A stretch of 64,000 nucleotides of DNA from Diabrotica undecimpunctata (GCF_040954645.1 NC_092804.1:94701862-94765861); one strand, 5' to 3'. Counted from the first letter of the stretch, positions 32,260 through 45,854 are shown. The notes: generated from the letters alone by a model not told the origin. Made by a program: numbers and translations.

Positions 32260-33604
32260 GTAAGCGTGAAATTATTTTTTTCCAATTTTTTTTATTTTAT
32301 TACTGATTCCCTATTGATGCAGGGAATCCCAAGCTCCTATTGTTATCGGGGTTTATAAGCCGCGATCTGGGATTGTTTGTTTCTGATGTTTCGTCTGCAA
32401 CTACTGCAAGCATTATCATATGTGGTAAAACGTAGCACCCACCCCGTATCTTTTTCTTCAATATTTCTACTTCTTTACTTATGCTGTATAACTCACATAT
32501 CTCACTGTTTATGTACAGTTCATTTTTAAAATATCATTGTTTATCAGACATAAAGTTCTTGCACTTGTAACTTAACTTGTCTGGATAGGAAGTGGGGGAT
32601 GGAAAGAGAAGAAGAAAATCCAGGTGCAAGTTAGTTCACCTTGAAAATCGGCACTCAGGTGTTTTGAAGGAAACAACGGTTAGCTTTGGGACGTGGGTCA
32701 ATCGATTTGTGATGGAGGTATATTTAAAAAAATTGGGGAATTAAAATCTACCTATGAAATTGACGGAATTTGGTACTAAAAGAAAGGGGAAAAGTAAAGG
32801 GCGCCACCTCGAGGGTCGAGGAAAACTCTACACTTGATCTATGAGACGATTGGCTTAAGAAGGTTAACAAAAATAGGCTAAACCTCTAAAAAAACCAATA
32901 TGCATACATTGTCAAAAAAAAAAAAAATAGAACCAAACACACCTTATATTATTTCTATATTTCTATCAGATTTACCTTCTTATTAGTTACCAGAAGAAAG
33001 GAATATTATGAGAGAGTAATAAACAAATAATTGCAACAAACCAACAACTTTTATTTCTCAAAAGTTTAGCCAGTTAAAAGTTATTATAGAATATCAACGC
33101 GTTAGAAAAGTAGACATAAATCAAACTAGAAAAATAGCAATAACAAAACAAAAATGTAAATTTAGACAAATCAGGTATTAAACAAATATTCCTAAAATTA
33201 TATAGAATACCTTTATAACTGTGTAAAGCTGTAAGTTGAATTTAAATAGCAAAATTTAGCGAAAATACTTATAGCATTACCCCAGTTATAGCATAATTAT
33301 CATGATATAATCGGTATTATAACTTACTATCTAAAAAAATACGTACAAATTAGCTGAACAAAAAGGTATTACTGAACATACAAACTTTTAGGTTGTACAA
33401 AAAAAAACAGATTATTACGGAATACCAAAAAATTGAGGATTTTACCCTAAACGTTGCACTACACTGCATTAAATACATATATATTAAAAGATATATGAAA
33501 TCAAGTATCATTCTTTGGTTCACCAGGTAGAATCACCACCACTTTCTGCTATTGTATCTCCAAACATTTTGACAAGTTTTAAATTAAATTTAAAGACTTA
33601 CATA
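32260..33604. other. Start of a very long Cdk12 intron, no gene
   Basis: 32570-32880 is less AT-rich and may be an untranslated retroelement fragment. No ORF or element end recognised. Confidence 0.45.
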
Positions 33605-33989
33605 CAGTGTAGGTAAAAGTTTATGGTCGGTATGGTAAAATTTAACAGGATATCTAACACAGATATAAAATCATATTTTCAGCGAATAGACAAAGATAAC
33701 AATCATATTTCCCCTTGGTCTACCCTCCATATTTCTTATTGACGCCCATTACCCATTAGTGAGACGATTAGTTCCGATCACAGATATTTTACATATCTCC
33801 GGTTCCGATCCTAATATACTTAAGAAACTAGAGGTGGGTCGTTGACATTTTTATCGGAACCGTTTTTCGTAAACTAGTAACTAGTTGATTGTTTACCAGT
33901 AGTAGAAGTGAAAGAAACTAACGGAGGATATATTTATTATAACTTGAAAAATAAATTAAACAATACAAATAGTAAATAGTACTTACATT

Positions 33990-34490
33990 TACATTACACA
34001 TTATTAAATCGCGAATCGTCTAAATTGACATTTAAAAACATAAGTTTTTCAACTTTTCTTGTCAACCGTGTTCTTCTTTTATTTAAAATTAAACCAGATT
34101 TTGATCATGTGTTCACAAGGAACATATTTTGTTACAATACCACTATATTTTATGAATATAGTGGTTAAGTTAGGATATACCTGGCGATGGTTTTTCAACC
34201 ACTGTAATGGACAGTTCCAATGTCCGTTCGAAATTTTTTGTGGGTAACATATCATCAGACAAATACATGTCGACATCTTTTATATCTCTCGATACAGGTG
34301 TATGTTTGGATGATTCATGTCCAATTAATTCATCAAAAATACACCATGGACTTAAGTAATCTTTATCAGTTTCTTTTTCTTGTACTGGTATTGTTTTATA
34401 GAAGTAACCTGCTTCTTAACTCTTTCTTTTGTTTTTTACCTTAATTTTTATCAGAAAATCCCTGCATTTTAAATCATTTTTTGTCATTTA
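33990..34490 (-). pseudogene. hAT transposase C-terminal fragment, left arm
   Basis: The minus strand has SKHTPVSREIKDVDMYLSDD, then QWLKNHRQVYPNLTTIFIKY and VPCEHMIKIWFNFK. This is the hAT dimerisation region, where W-(x)NH...YP.L...KY and CER are landmarks; here the Arg of CER is His. Frameshifts and stops are present. The catalytic Asp residues further N-terminal are absent. Confidence 0.75.
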
Positions 34491-34719
34491 CGAATCTACG
34501 GTTTCTCACTGGTAAGCCAACTAGTTGATGGTTGATTCAAAAAAACTACGTTTTGTGTAGACGTAAACAGAGGAGCAACGAACACTTTACGTCGACGAGG
34601 ACGATTAGATGATATGAGAGACTACTACAAAACTAAAAATAACATGCGACTCTTTCGGGACAGTGGAAAGTCGGGCTATCGGTTGACGTTGAAAATAAAA
34701 TAACTAGGTATTCTGATTA

Positions 34720-35250
34720 ATGAATGAGTTTCGATTTACGATTAATCTGCATTTTCTGCATCTGCGTTTAGCAAAAAGATTTAGAGGGATAGAACAGAGT
34801 GGCACATTGTCATTATGTACATTTATGGATTCACGATTTAAAGTTCAAGGATTTTCTGATAAAAATGAAACTAAAAAACAAAAGAAAGAGTTAAGAAGCT
34901 GGTTGCTTCTATAATTAAAGAACAAGAAGATTGTACTATTGAAAATCAACCAGTACAAGAAAAAGAAACCGATAAAGATGACTTAAGTCCATGGTGTAAT
35001 TAATTGGACATGACTCATCTAAACGTACACCTATATCGAGAGTCCATTACAATGGTGGAAAAACCATCGTCATGTATATCCTAACTTAACCACTATATTC
35101 ATAAAATATTATAAATGTCAACACATGTTCAAAATCTGGTTTAATTTTAAATAAAAGAAGAACACGGTTAACAAGAAGTAAAATAGAAAAACTTATGTTT
35201 TTAAATGTCAATTTAGACGATTCGCGATTTAATAATAACATGTAATGTAA
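34720..35250 (+). pseudogene. hAT transposase C-terminal fragment, right arm
   Basis: The plus strand reads LSLCTFMDSRFKVQGFSDKN, then TKKQKKELRSW, NQPVQEKETDKDDLSPW, and past frame changes VEKPSS and a segment matching the left arm. The DPRFK-like MDSRFK marks the last conserved block before the dimerisation domain. It extends further N-terminal than the left arm. Inactive. Confidence 0.7.
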
Positions 35251-35589
35251 ATGTAAATACGATTTACTATTTGTATTGTTTAGTTTATTTTTCAAGTTAT
35301 AATAAATATATCCTTCATTAGTTTCTTTCACTTCAATAAATATACACATAAACGATAATAGCCATTATGTTTGTTTATGTAGGTACTCTCTTACTTGAAA
35401 CTACTGTTAAACAATCATAGTTACTTGTTTACGAAAATCGGTTCACTTGCGTTAACGATAAAAACGTCAACGACCCACCTCTACTCGTAACGACTGTCCC
35501 TACTACTACTACTTTGATTCGGTGCTTTGATCACGCGAGACAAGACGTTGCCAAATAATTTGGTATGAAGGTTTTTTAATGCGGCATCA

Positions 35590-35800
35590 TATGCATTTTA
35601 TTATTTTTATTGGTAATAAGGCACAATGTGACTTTAAAATAAGCTTATTTTGATGTTTAGATTTTTAATTCGGAAATCGTACTTAAAATACGAAACATTG
35701 TTAAATTTTATTTATATAAAACGATTTCCAAAGTGGAAATCAAAATGTTATATTACACTTATTGCAAAGTAAAATTGTGGAATATTCTCAATAAAAAACA
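35590..35800. repeat. Foldback repeat, diverged copy
   Basis: GGTAATAAGGCACAATGTGA on the left and CAAAGTAAAATTGTGGAATA on the right are relics of the arms seen at 11.25 kb. AAACGATTTCCAAAGTGGAA is retained in the middle. Strongly diverged. Confidence 0.5.
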
Positions 35801-36051
35801 GTATGCTGCCATTTAAATCCATTTCGCCCAAATTTGATTATTAGAACATTGTTCAAATGCTAAACACATTTGACAACAGGTCAAATAAAACCAATAAGTT
35901 TGGCAACGTTGAACTTCCCCTTTTTTATTATTTCAACTCTATAATTTCAACTCATAAAGGCGGACCTAATATACCTCTCTCTTTTTAAACAGGTGTTTCT
36001 CACTCCATCTCACGTAAGGTCCATACCGACCATAAACTTTGACCTATACTG

Positions 36052-36619
36052 TAGAGCTTGGCTTACTTTTCTCCAGCCGGCACGGACTCTAAATTTTTAA
36101 CTTGATCTTCGTTTAGCTGTTTACTCTCTCTCGAAATGAGACATATTATAATGTACTTATATTTTAGTTGTACTTCATTGCAATATAGATTTTCCTATTC
36201 TTTACGGGCCAGGCACTCAACTGCGGCATTAAAAAAACTAACAGCCCTTCTAAGCCTAAACCCGAATGAAAATACTATTTCAATTTTTTAATATTAAACG
36301 TTTCTGCACTTCTTCAGTTCTACTAATTGTGAAGTAACATATAGACATAAAAACAATGTCAATTACAATGATTTTTGTTGTTAAAAACTTATTAATTAAA
36401 AAATACATTAAAAATTATAACAACTAAACTACAAAAAATGTCACAATATTCTTAGAAGGTAAAATGTTTAAGTTGGTATAAAATAAATCGGAAAATGAAG
36501 CCAGGAGAAAACAGTACCTAGTTTGAAATTAGTGATATAGTCAATAATTTATTTCTCCTTGAGTGATAACCTCCATTGCAGTGAGATTTTTATCCCACTT
36601 ACTTTGTATGTAACATGTA
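36052..36619. other. No recognised gene
   Basis: AT-rich spacer between two TA-flanked elements. Confidence 0.5.
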
Positions 36620-37224
36620 TAGGTTATTCCACGAATATACGACTATTTTGGATTATTGCGACAACAAATATTTTGTGCAAGTAGAAGTATCAAAGTAAAT
36701 TGGTCTAATCATTATTCCAATAAAAAGAATCTACTGTTCGTATGACAAGACATCTAAACTAAAATTATTTCAGTTAATAGATGTTCAGATAGCCGCAAAA
36801 TTTATTGTGAAATTTAATCCGAAAATAACAAAAATTTTTGCGCAAACGCTCCTACAAATAAATACAATGACGTCTATGAAGCCAAATGTGTTCATCGGAC
36901 ATTTGGGTTGGTTTTCCGTGAAATGTAAACACCAAAGAGGCGTGCCGGGTTTCTTTGATATTACACTATTTTATTACATTATTAGGTACTACAACTGGAA
37001 TAAAAAGAAATATACTACTATTTTTAATATACATAAATGAAAAGAAATTGTCAGAACGATGGTTCAGAACCCAGAACAAGAATCTAATATTTCACTTTGT
37101 TAGTTTTAAATATTTGTTTGCTTTGAGTGGATGTATTCTTAAAAATTCCGAAAGTAACGGGTATAACATACCGGCTATTGATAGTTAAAGTACCGAGTCG
37201 TTATAAAAAACAGTCCGTCTAGAG

Positions 37225-38301
<1,077 letters not shown>

Positions 38302-38326
38302 CGGCGATAAGTCGGCGATATATAAC

Positions 38327-38620
38327 GGGCCTGCGTAGCGCAAGCGGTAGGATGTTTGCCTTGCAAGCCGGTGGTCCGGGGTTCGAATCCCACCGCCGGC
38401 AAGAACATCTAGACATTTTAAAAAATGTCTATAGGCCCCAGGTCGACTCAGCCTGAATAAAAATGAGTACCTTGGGTAAAACCAGGGGTAATAATAGACG
38501 GTTGAAGCGTAGCACTGGCCATGTTACCTTCCTTGTATACCGTAGGCCCTAGATATAGCAGACTACCCTGCTATACTCCCAAAGCCGCGACAGCGGTATA
38601 AAACGGGAGACTATTATATT
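38327..38620 (+). mobile_element. tRNA-derived SINE with conserved central domain
   Basis: The tRNA-like head begins GGGCCTGCGTAGCGCAAGC with a good A box (TAGCGCAAGCGGTAGG) and B box (GGTTCGAATCC at 38380-38390). The body carries GGTCGACTCAGCCTGAATAA and TGGGTAAAACCAGGGGTAAT, then a (TTA) tail running into TA repeats. It resembles tRNA-derived SINEs widespread in insects. It is not a tRNA gene: the head is followed by a 200-bp unrelated body. Confidence 0.8.
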
Positions 38621-38622
38621 AT

Positions 38623-38703
<81 letters not shown>
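38621..38703. repeat. (TA)n microsatellite
   Basis: TA run between the SINE tail and the left end of the Tc1 element. Confidence 0.95.
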
Positions 38704-38706
<3 letters not shown>

Positions 38707-40277
38707 TCGCGATCATAAAATCCGGGCCACGTTGAAAATCACCGAAATTTCATTTTTAACGAGCTTTATCGTAAATAATAATAACACAAATACAAAGTAA
38801 TGCATGTTTCTGGGAATTGTTGTCGGCTTAGTGGTTTCCTTTGCAACAAAGAATTTCAATAGTGCCGATTTCGCGGGAAAGCGCACACTTCCCATAATGA
38901 ACGGTACCTGTAACTGCCGCTTGTTTTAAATGTCTCATTTGTGCTTCGACTTTCGACTTCGATTATTAGTGTTTATTATTGTTTACTTTTTGCCAAAAAT
39001 ACCCTTGACTGTTGTTAAAACGGCACAAATTGTTGCGCTTGTGAAAGACGGTCACACTCAACGGCAAGTCGTAAGAACTGTTGGCGTAAGCCTTTCTACG
39101 GTTCAACGAGTGCTTCAACGCTTTCAGGAGAAGGGTTTGCTATCCAGACGACCTGGCTCTGGCCGAAGAAGAATGACCACGGTACGAGATGACCGTTTTC
39201 TTGTGTTTCAGGCTTTACGAAACCGGACCTCAACTGCGATTATGCATCGAAATCGTCTACAGGAAGTACGAAATCGCAATGTTAGCGTTGCAACAGTCAG
39301 GAGAAGATTTCGTTATTTTGGAGTATCTTCTCGAGTAATGGCTACAGGGCCGCCACTTCGCCTGGCGCATCGAGTTGCACGACTAGCTTTTGCTCGACAA
39401 TACGCACATTGGGGAATTAACGATTGGAGCAAAGAGTTATTCTCAGATGAATCCCGTTTCTGCCTAACTGGATCCGATGGACGTGTAAGAGTTTGGAGGA
39501 GAACCGGTGAATGATTTTCACACGCTTGCATTGCTCCAAGAATGCCATTTGGTGGAGGCTCGGTCATGGCTTGGTGAGGTGTATCTTTCGACTTCTGCAC
39601 AGAATTACCCTTAATCGAAAATGGGTCCTTAACTGCACGAAGGGACATTACGGAGATTCTGGAAGAACATGTTATGCATACCATGGTAAGGCTTGGAGAA
39701 AACGTCGTTTTTATGCAGAACAACGCGCGAACGCACGTTGCCACGATCAGTATGCAATACTTGCACGAGGTTGGAATTACGAGGTTACCCTGGCCAGCTA
39801 GGTCTCCGGACCTGAATCCCATCGAACTTATCTGGGACGATTTGAAAAAACGTATTCAACCCCTAACATCTCCTCCTAACAACGGACAGGAGCTTAAGGA
39901 TCTGTTAGTGAGAGAGTGGAATAACATACCACAACATGTAATCCGGAGAAAAATTGAGAGTATGCCCCGTCGTCTGCAAGAGGTCATTAGAGCAAGTGGA
40001 GGCAATACACGATATTAATCATTGAAATTTCACTGACATTTTACCACGTTCTGTATTTTCCATTTTTTTCGTATGCCTGTTTTATCAACAATTTGGTTAG
40101 TTTTCTGCTTTTTCAATAAAAACAATAAAAAACCGTTTTTTTTTTTCTTTCAAAACAAACATTGATGACAAATAAAAAATACGTTAGCCTAAAAAAAAGG
40201 TTATTACTGCACCAGAGGCAAAAATATTCCAGAAACTTGAAATTTTCAAGGTGACCCGGATTTTATGATCGCAAGTG
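38704..40277 (+). mobile_element. Tc1-like transposon, nearly complete
   Basis: Terminal inverted repeats share GCGATCATAAAATCCGGG. The left starts at about 38704 and the right ends CACTTGCG in reverse complement at 40277, followed by TA. The 1.57-kb length is typical of Tc1 elements. One transposase gene lies inside. It sits in TA repeats inside Sailor copy B, so it is the younger insertion. Confidence 0.9.
38930..40018 (+). pseudogene. Tc1-like transposase with two stops and a lost Asp
   Basis: One continuous 363-codon frame from ATG 38930 to TAA 40018, broken only by TGA at 39512-39514 and 39575-39577. N-terminal helix-turn-helix: HTQRQVVRTVGVSLSTVQRV; GRRRMTTVRDDR linker; second helix-turn-helix VSVATVRRRFRYFGVSSR. 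First catalytic Asp in LFSDESRFCL. The second, in the VVFMQNNARTH block, is Asn instead of Asp. The Glu is present in SPDLNPIELIWDDLKKR. Full-length by Tc1 standards (about 340 residues) but inactive. No frameshift, so decay is recent. Confidence 0.92.
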
Positions 40278-40380
40278 TATATATATAGCAAAAAATACGA
40301 CCGTTGATTAAATTTAAAATATATTCAATGGTTGAATAGCAGAGGTTTTTTCGATCAATAATTGGTAAATAAAAGTCCTC

Positions 40381-40710
<330 letters not shown>

Positions 40711-40979
40711 ACTAGAATTTACTATTGTACAATTCAGCACATTATTGGACCATTTAAATCGATACCTTAAACCGAATTTAAAACAGTCGTATATTCGTGG
40801 AATGGAGTATATATACACTTGAGTTCAAAATAATCGACTCAAAATTATTTAGCGATAGTACGTGTCCTGTTTCAATCTAAAAAGTGTAAATTTAAAAATA
40901 TTTAATGTACAATGATTAACCTCATTATTGAGTTTAAAAAAAAATTTGTTTTTTGGTGAATTGGATGACGTATTACAAA

Positions 40980-41738
40980 TAAATAATGCAACACGTAGAG
41001 AGGGGGTCAGAATTTAACTCATTGAAATCGACACGCACCGACTTAACGCGTTCGGTTAACATCGTACGCATCAATTTCCATAGCAACCCACTAATACATC
41101 AGTCACTTCAATTCGCAACTGCATTACAAATGGATACCACACCCGTCAACGCAACTCAAGCAGTAGCATTATTGAGAGAACTCCTGAGCCACAGGGCCGT
41201 GGCAAATCGACTAAATTTAAGCCAATCTGCTGTGTCCCCGAATAACAACGGAGAGAGATAATCGATTTCTTGTATCGAAATTCCTGAGAAATCGACATTT
41301 GAGTGGTGCTAAACTCAAAAAAGAGTTCTGGGTCTGAGGTTCGAGGTGTGGTGATCAGCATTTGGACAGTCAGAAGGAGACTAAAGGCAGCCAACCTGAC
41401 ACCAAAAAGGGCAGCTATGGGCGACTATCAGTGGAGTCAGGTATTATTCTCCGATGGAAGTAGGATCTGGCACCACCACCTATCTATCTGAGATCGGTAT
41501 ACCTACAATAAATTGGCCTGCGTTAAGCCCGGACATAAATCCAATAGAGCATGTTTGGGATGAGCTTAAACGAAGGGTCCGGGACAGAAATCATGCAGCA
41601 AGGTGCATAATAGAATTGAGAGCTGCGCTTAATGATGAATGGGAAGCAATGCTTCGAGAATTTATTAGAAAAGTTATCCGATCCATACGAAATCTATTGG
41701 AAAATGTAACTAGGAGTAGGGGTGGTAATATTAAATAG
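40980..41738 (+). pseudogene. Tc1-like transposase remnant, internally deleted
   Basis: The ORF from 41131 has a degenerate first helix-turn-helix (ALLRELLSHRAVANRLNLSQ SAV). 41350-41400 in another frame has TVRRRLKAANLTPKR, then QWSQVLFSDGSRI with the first Asp followed by Gly rather than Glu. The second Asp block is deleted. 41454-41738 reads INWPALSPDINPIEHVWDEL with the Glu and ends NLLENVTRSRGGNIK. The left terminus may lie near 40812. It directly follows Sailor copy B. Confidence 0.8.
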
Positions 41739-41883
41739 TGAATAATTAAGAAATTCATGTTGTAATTGCATACGACCGATCATGGCATAGAAGTGCGCGA
41801 AGATACCAACAAAACGAAACAGATGCTAAGGGTTACCGAAATGAAAACCCTAAGGAGTTTCCATTAGATGTCCCGTTAAATAA

Positions 41884-42498
41884 CTATAACCCTCTATAGC
41901 GAGGCAAATAACGAGGGAAAATAATATCCAAAAACGTGTTTTTTTACGTTTTTGGCCCAGCCGTGGCTATAAATAATTACCTTTTTAAACGGCCCCTCAA
42001 TAAATTGAACTGCCGCCCACAATAAACTTCTTTACAATGAATAAATACAACTGTTTCATATCTTTAGAAAATATGATAGATATAATGATACTGGACAATT
42101 TAAAGCAGTCAAAAATGACAGTTCTTAAAATTGCAGAAGCAATAGTTTATGTTATCCTTGAAAATACGCTTTATACATTATGTAGTTGGAAAAAAATGTA
42201 AGTACAGATTTTTTGTTTTAACGTATATCATTGGCAATAAAAGTAAACAACTTTTTTTTGTGGTAATGTATTTCATTGACAATAAAAGTAAATAACTTTT
42301 TTTTCATAAACGCCATTCAAACAATATTTATTAGCATCTTATATTGCTCCGAATGGCTTCACTATAGGAAGTTAATCGTTTAGAAAACTACATATTCATA
42401 TGTATGCACAGTATTATTGTTGTCTGATATAACGAGATCGGCTTATATCGAGGTAATTATTAGTCTGCCATTTCAGTTCTCGTTATAGAGGGAGTCTA

Positions 42499-42500
<2 letters not shown>
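41884..42500. mobile_element. pogo/Tigger-like non-autonomous remnant
   Basis: The right end reads, in reverse complement, TACAGTAGACTCCCTCTATA then ACGAGAAC. The left shows ACTATAACCCTCTATAGCGA. The ends are related but imperfect, as in decayed pogo-type elements. A near-tandem repeat of CAATAAAAGTAAA(C/T)AACTTTTTTTT lies inside (42236-42305). No transposase domain recognised. Confidence 0.4.
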
Positions 42501-42541
<41 letters not shown>

Positions 42542-42551
42542 TGTATATATA
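42501..42551. repeat. (TA)n microsatellite
   Basis: Short interrupted TA run between the pogo-like end and the Penelope fragment. Confidence 0.9.
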
Positions 42552-43110
42552 TCAAACTTCCACAAGGATGCATTTTAGTGAGTTTTGATGTAGTGTCTCT
42601 TTTCACTAACTTACCTCTATCTAGTGTTATTACCTCCTTAAGAAATCAACTGCTGAACTTGAGGACCCCGTCACCAATAGTATTCCCTTCTTAGACATGC
42701 GTGTCATTAGAATGGGAGATAACACCTTAACCACAAGTTGGTATAGGAAACCGATGGCCTTTAATATGTTTCTCAACTACCATTCTTGTCATCCTTTCAA
42801 ATATAAACTAAACTTAAATTAAAGAAGAACTAAGCTTTAAGCTGTCGGCTAAATAGATTGACACATCCGATTAATCGAAGGGAATCACTTCAATTACTAA
42901 GAAGTATTCTGATTGAGAATTCCTATCCATCCTCTCTCATTAATAAATACCTTTACTTACAAAGCTATGGCTCCTCTTTAGATTACATACCCAATGGTGA
43001 CCAACTTAGAATAATATCTAATAATTCAATTAATAACATTGTTCTGCCTGATACTGATCTTGGGACTCCTACTGCCCATTATTCATCTTTACTTTATTTT
43101 CCTCAAGTTT
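42552..43110 (+). pseudogene. Penelope-like reverse transcriptase fragments
   Basis: ILVSFDVVSLFTNLPLSSVI is the FDV(V)SLFTN motif A of Penelope-like reverse transcriptases. After a deletion LDMRVIRMGDNTLTTSWYRK and the block FNMFLNYHSCHPFKYKLN continue the thumb. The ORF 42858-43112 (HPINRRESLQLLRSILIENS) covers the following linker. Motif C (YVDD type) is missing. Decayed and internally deleted. Confidence 0.8.
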
Positions 43111-43159
43111 GAGGAGAAACTGAGAAACTTATTAAATTTATAAACAAAATAACATACCT

Positions 43160-43549
43160 GTGAAAATCGCTGTTAAGAATGCTAAGACTGTTAGAAATTT
43201 GTCTTCAAAAACTAAAACACCCTTGTCCCTTTTGGAACAAGCTAATACCATTTATCACATACCTTGTGCTGAGTGTGACTCATGTTATATCGGTCAGACT
43301 GGGAGATCATTGAAAGGGCGCCTTACTACACATCGTAGTGACATCAATTTATTTAAACATACTTGTGCTCTTGCCCAGCATGCTATCAATACCAAGCATA
43401 AGATAGACTTTAATGAAGTTAAGATTCTTGGCACAGAACGCAATCTCGTCAAAAGACAGTTTTTGGAAATGTGTTCAATACTTAAACACCCTAATGCTCT
43501 TAATAAAAGAACAGACATCAGTAACTTAGCCAAATATATCATGCTTTAA
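43160..43549 (+). pseudogene. Penelope-like GIY-YIG endonuclease domain
   Basis: Open for 130 codons without a clear start. NTIYHIPCAECDSCYIGQTG is the GIY-YIG core (YHI...CYIG), preceded by the usual Cys residues of the Penelope endonuclease (CAECDSC). RSLKGRLTTHRSD supplies the Arg helix and FLEMCSILKHPNALNKRTD the Glu and Asn end motif. The domain itself looks intact; the upstream RT is broken. In Penelope elements it nicks target DNA for integration. Confidence 0.85.
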
Positions 43550-43640
43550 GATTGCAGAATTAGGCTTAATAAACTATTTACTTTATCATTGTCCTTTAAG
43601 GTGTACAGGTTTACCATATTTTCTTATTAAATAATTTAAA

Positions 43641-43862
43641 TACATATAAACATATTAAAATAAATTTAAATAAAATAAAAAACAAAGAAATATTTCTTAC
43701 TTATATTAACTTACACTTATGTAACTTTTGACATAGTCACTCGTTGCATATACACACATACATATTAACATATAAAATAAATTTAAATATAAAATAGAAT
43801 ATAAGAAATATTTCTTACTTATATTGGCTTACACTTATGCAACTTGTATTACTTTTGACCTA
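43641..43862. repeat. Tandem duplication, about 110-bp unit, second unit split by Sailor copy C
   Basis: Unit 1 (43641-43756) and unit 2 (43757-43862, continued at 46709-46730) share GAAATATTTCTTACTTATAT, TTACACTTATG and CTTTTGAC. Unit 1 preserves the uninterrupted ...GACATAGTCAC...GTTGCATATACACA that flanks the insertion in unit 2, so it acts as an empty-site record. Confidence 0.85.
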
Positions 43863-44374
43863 TAGAAAATGTCACACTGAGAGTGCAAGTACGGGTAAGA
43901 TACGGCAATGTTTTTCTTATGGAGAATAAACGCGCAGGGTTGTCGATTTTCTCCAGCTGTTGATTGCTCATTGTCTCACAGGACCGGCTTGGATAAAATG
44001 CATCTGCCGGCAGTACGAGTAAAATATTTTATATCATGTATACGTATACAGTAGAATAAAAATTTCTACAAAATTTCTAGGAAAGAATTTGGAAACTTGG
44101 AAATGATATTATTTATAGATATTATATATAATATTCAAATTTCCAATTCTTTCATAGAAATTAGATTTTTTCTATTGTATGTAAAATATTAAAAATACAG
44201 TTATGTTGTTTCTATAAATAGGTCTTCATTTCTTTTGTAAAACTTCTGCTACAAATTACCATCATTAACATAATCACCTAAATATGGCCATAAACTTGTT
44301 TGTCATAATTAGTATTTGATAAACTCCAAGCTTTCCCTATTTCACCCCCTACCCATCCTAAGGATGGGTAGGGG

Positions 44375-45768
44375 GTGAAAGTGCTTTTGGAAAACGAAAC
44401 TACACTTCAAAATTTAGTCCGAGTTTCAACAGAGAGCATGGAGTCCCATAAGTTTAAATCCGGTGAATTATTTAACGGTTGCGCTAAACTCGTAGTGTTA
44501 AATGTGTTGTGTTTTTTACAAAATACGGAACAACTTAATGTAAGTGCTGCTGTAAGACGTACTTCGTTGATGACTGGTCTTAGCGAAAGAAGCATTTACA
44601 ATTTCAAAAAAGAAGAACAAAGTGGAAGAAGTGTAAGAAGGGTGTAAGAAGTATTCTACGGAGAATTGTTCATTGTGAATTTTTCATGAAAAATTTGCCG
44701 CCATTCTTAAAGCATATACATAACTTCATACAAGGTAATGAGAATATACAGCCGTTGTCTCTTTCTACTTTATACAGACTTCTGAAAGATATTGGATTTG
44801 TTTATAAGAAACGTGGCCTAAGAAGCATCATGGTGGAGCGAGAGGATATTATTCATTGACGCCATAATTATTTGAGAACTATACGACGTTTGCGAAAAGA
44901 CCATTGCAATATCATATATTTGGACGAATCGTGGGTTAATGTTGGCCAATCTATAAATTACGAATGGTGCGATACTACGATATAAAACAGTCGTGATGCT
45001 TTTCTCAAAGGTTTAAGTACTGGCTTAAAAGCACCTACTAAACGAGGTTCACGATATGTTTTATTGCATGCAGGTTTTTCAGGAGGTTTCCTTCCTGGCA
45101 CACAGCGTGTTTTTCTGGCAAATAAAAATGATGGCGACTATCACGATAAAATGGATGCCGCATATTTTGAGTCGTGGTTTAAGGAGACATTAATATCAAA
45201 TTTACCAAATAATGGTCGCAGGAATGTCATTGTAATGGACAATGCATCGTACCACTCCCGTAAAGAGAGATTCCCTAACAATTCCTGGAATAAAGCTGCA
45301 ATCAAGGAATGGCTAGTGGAAAAAGACATTTTTTTCGAGGAGTGTTATTTGAAATCCGAGCTATTAGAAGCAGCGCGTGCTTTTAAAGATCAATACGATA
45401 AGTATCATCTTGATGAGTATGCTTCACAACATAATGTTTATATTTTAAGGCTTCCTCCATATCACTGCGAATTGAATCCTATAGAAATGGTGTGGAACCA
45501 AGTTAAGCGATATGTAGGTACCCATAATACCACTTTTAAAAACGACGAGGTACGCCAGTTGATCGACGACGGTTTCGCACGTGTCACAGAGCAAAATTGG
45601 CGCAATTATGTCACTCATGTTGTTGAGAAAACGGAAACTGAGATGTGGACTGCGGACAACCTGCAATATGACGTAGATCAATTGATAATACACGCGAACA
45701 CAGGGAAGAGTAGCGAAAGCGAATCCGACATCTCGAATGTAGAGGACGACTTTAGTATAATTAATTGA
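44375..45768 (+). pseudogene. Sailor-like transposase, copy C
   Basis: N-terminal frame to 44647 (helix-turn-helix: RRTSLMTGLSERSIYNFKKE); start codon uncertain. From about 44641 the other frame reads RSILRRIVHCEFF, LSTLYRLLKDIGFVYKKRG, TGA (44857), NIIYLDESWVN with the first Asp, and TAA near 44983. The last 234 codons are open: RYVLLHAGFSGGFLPGTQ, VIVMDNASYHS (second Asp) and CELNPIEMVWNQVKR (Glu), then an acidic C-terminus. The Glu is the 82nd residue after the second Asp, as in copy A. All catalytic residues are retained; two stops and one frame change inactivate it. Confidence 0.85.
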
Positions 45769-45854
45769 ATATCTGTGAGTAACCTCGATTATTTTACACT
45801 GTATAACCAATAAAATGCATTTACCAGTCCAATCAGAGTATGGGCTTTTCGTAT

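Larger units (their letters stand above)
33829..35483. repeat. 1.65-kb hAT palindrome (two head-to-head 3' halves)
   Basis: Both outer ends carry AGAGGTGGGTCGTTGAC (left direct, right as reverse complement). The arms, each about 600-700 bp, contain the same hAT transposase C-terminal sequence in opposite orientation, with a partly unique centre around 34480-34720. The arms differ by point changes and small indels, so they are not freshly duplicated. Confidence 0.8.
33605..36051. mobile_element. TA-flanked Tc1/mariner-type element without transposase
   Basis: Inverted ends share AAAGTTTATGGTCGGTATGG (one substitution on the left). They start CAGTGTAGG at 33605 and end, in reverse complement, CAGTATAGG at 36051. 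TA flanks both (33603-33604, 36052-36053). The 2.4 kb inside is filled by a hAT palindrome and other repeats; no Tc1 coding sequence is visible. Confidence 0.7.

Noticed and set aside
38327..38400. A tRNA gene
   Set aside because: The A and B boxes are good, but the sequence continues into a 200-bp SINE body and tail; it has no independent tRNA end.
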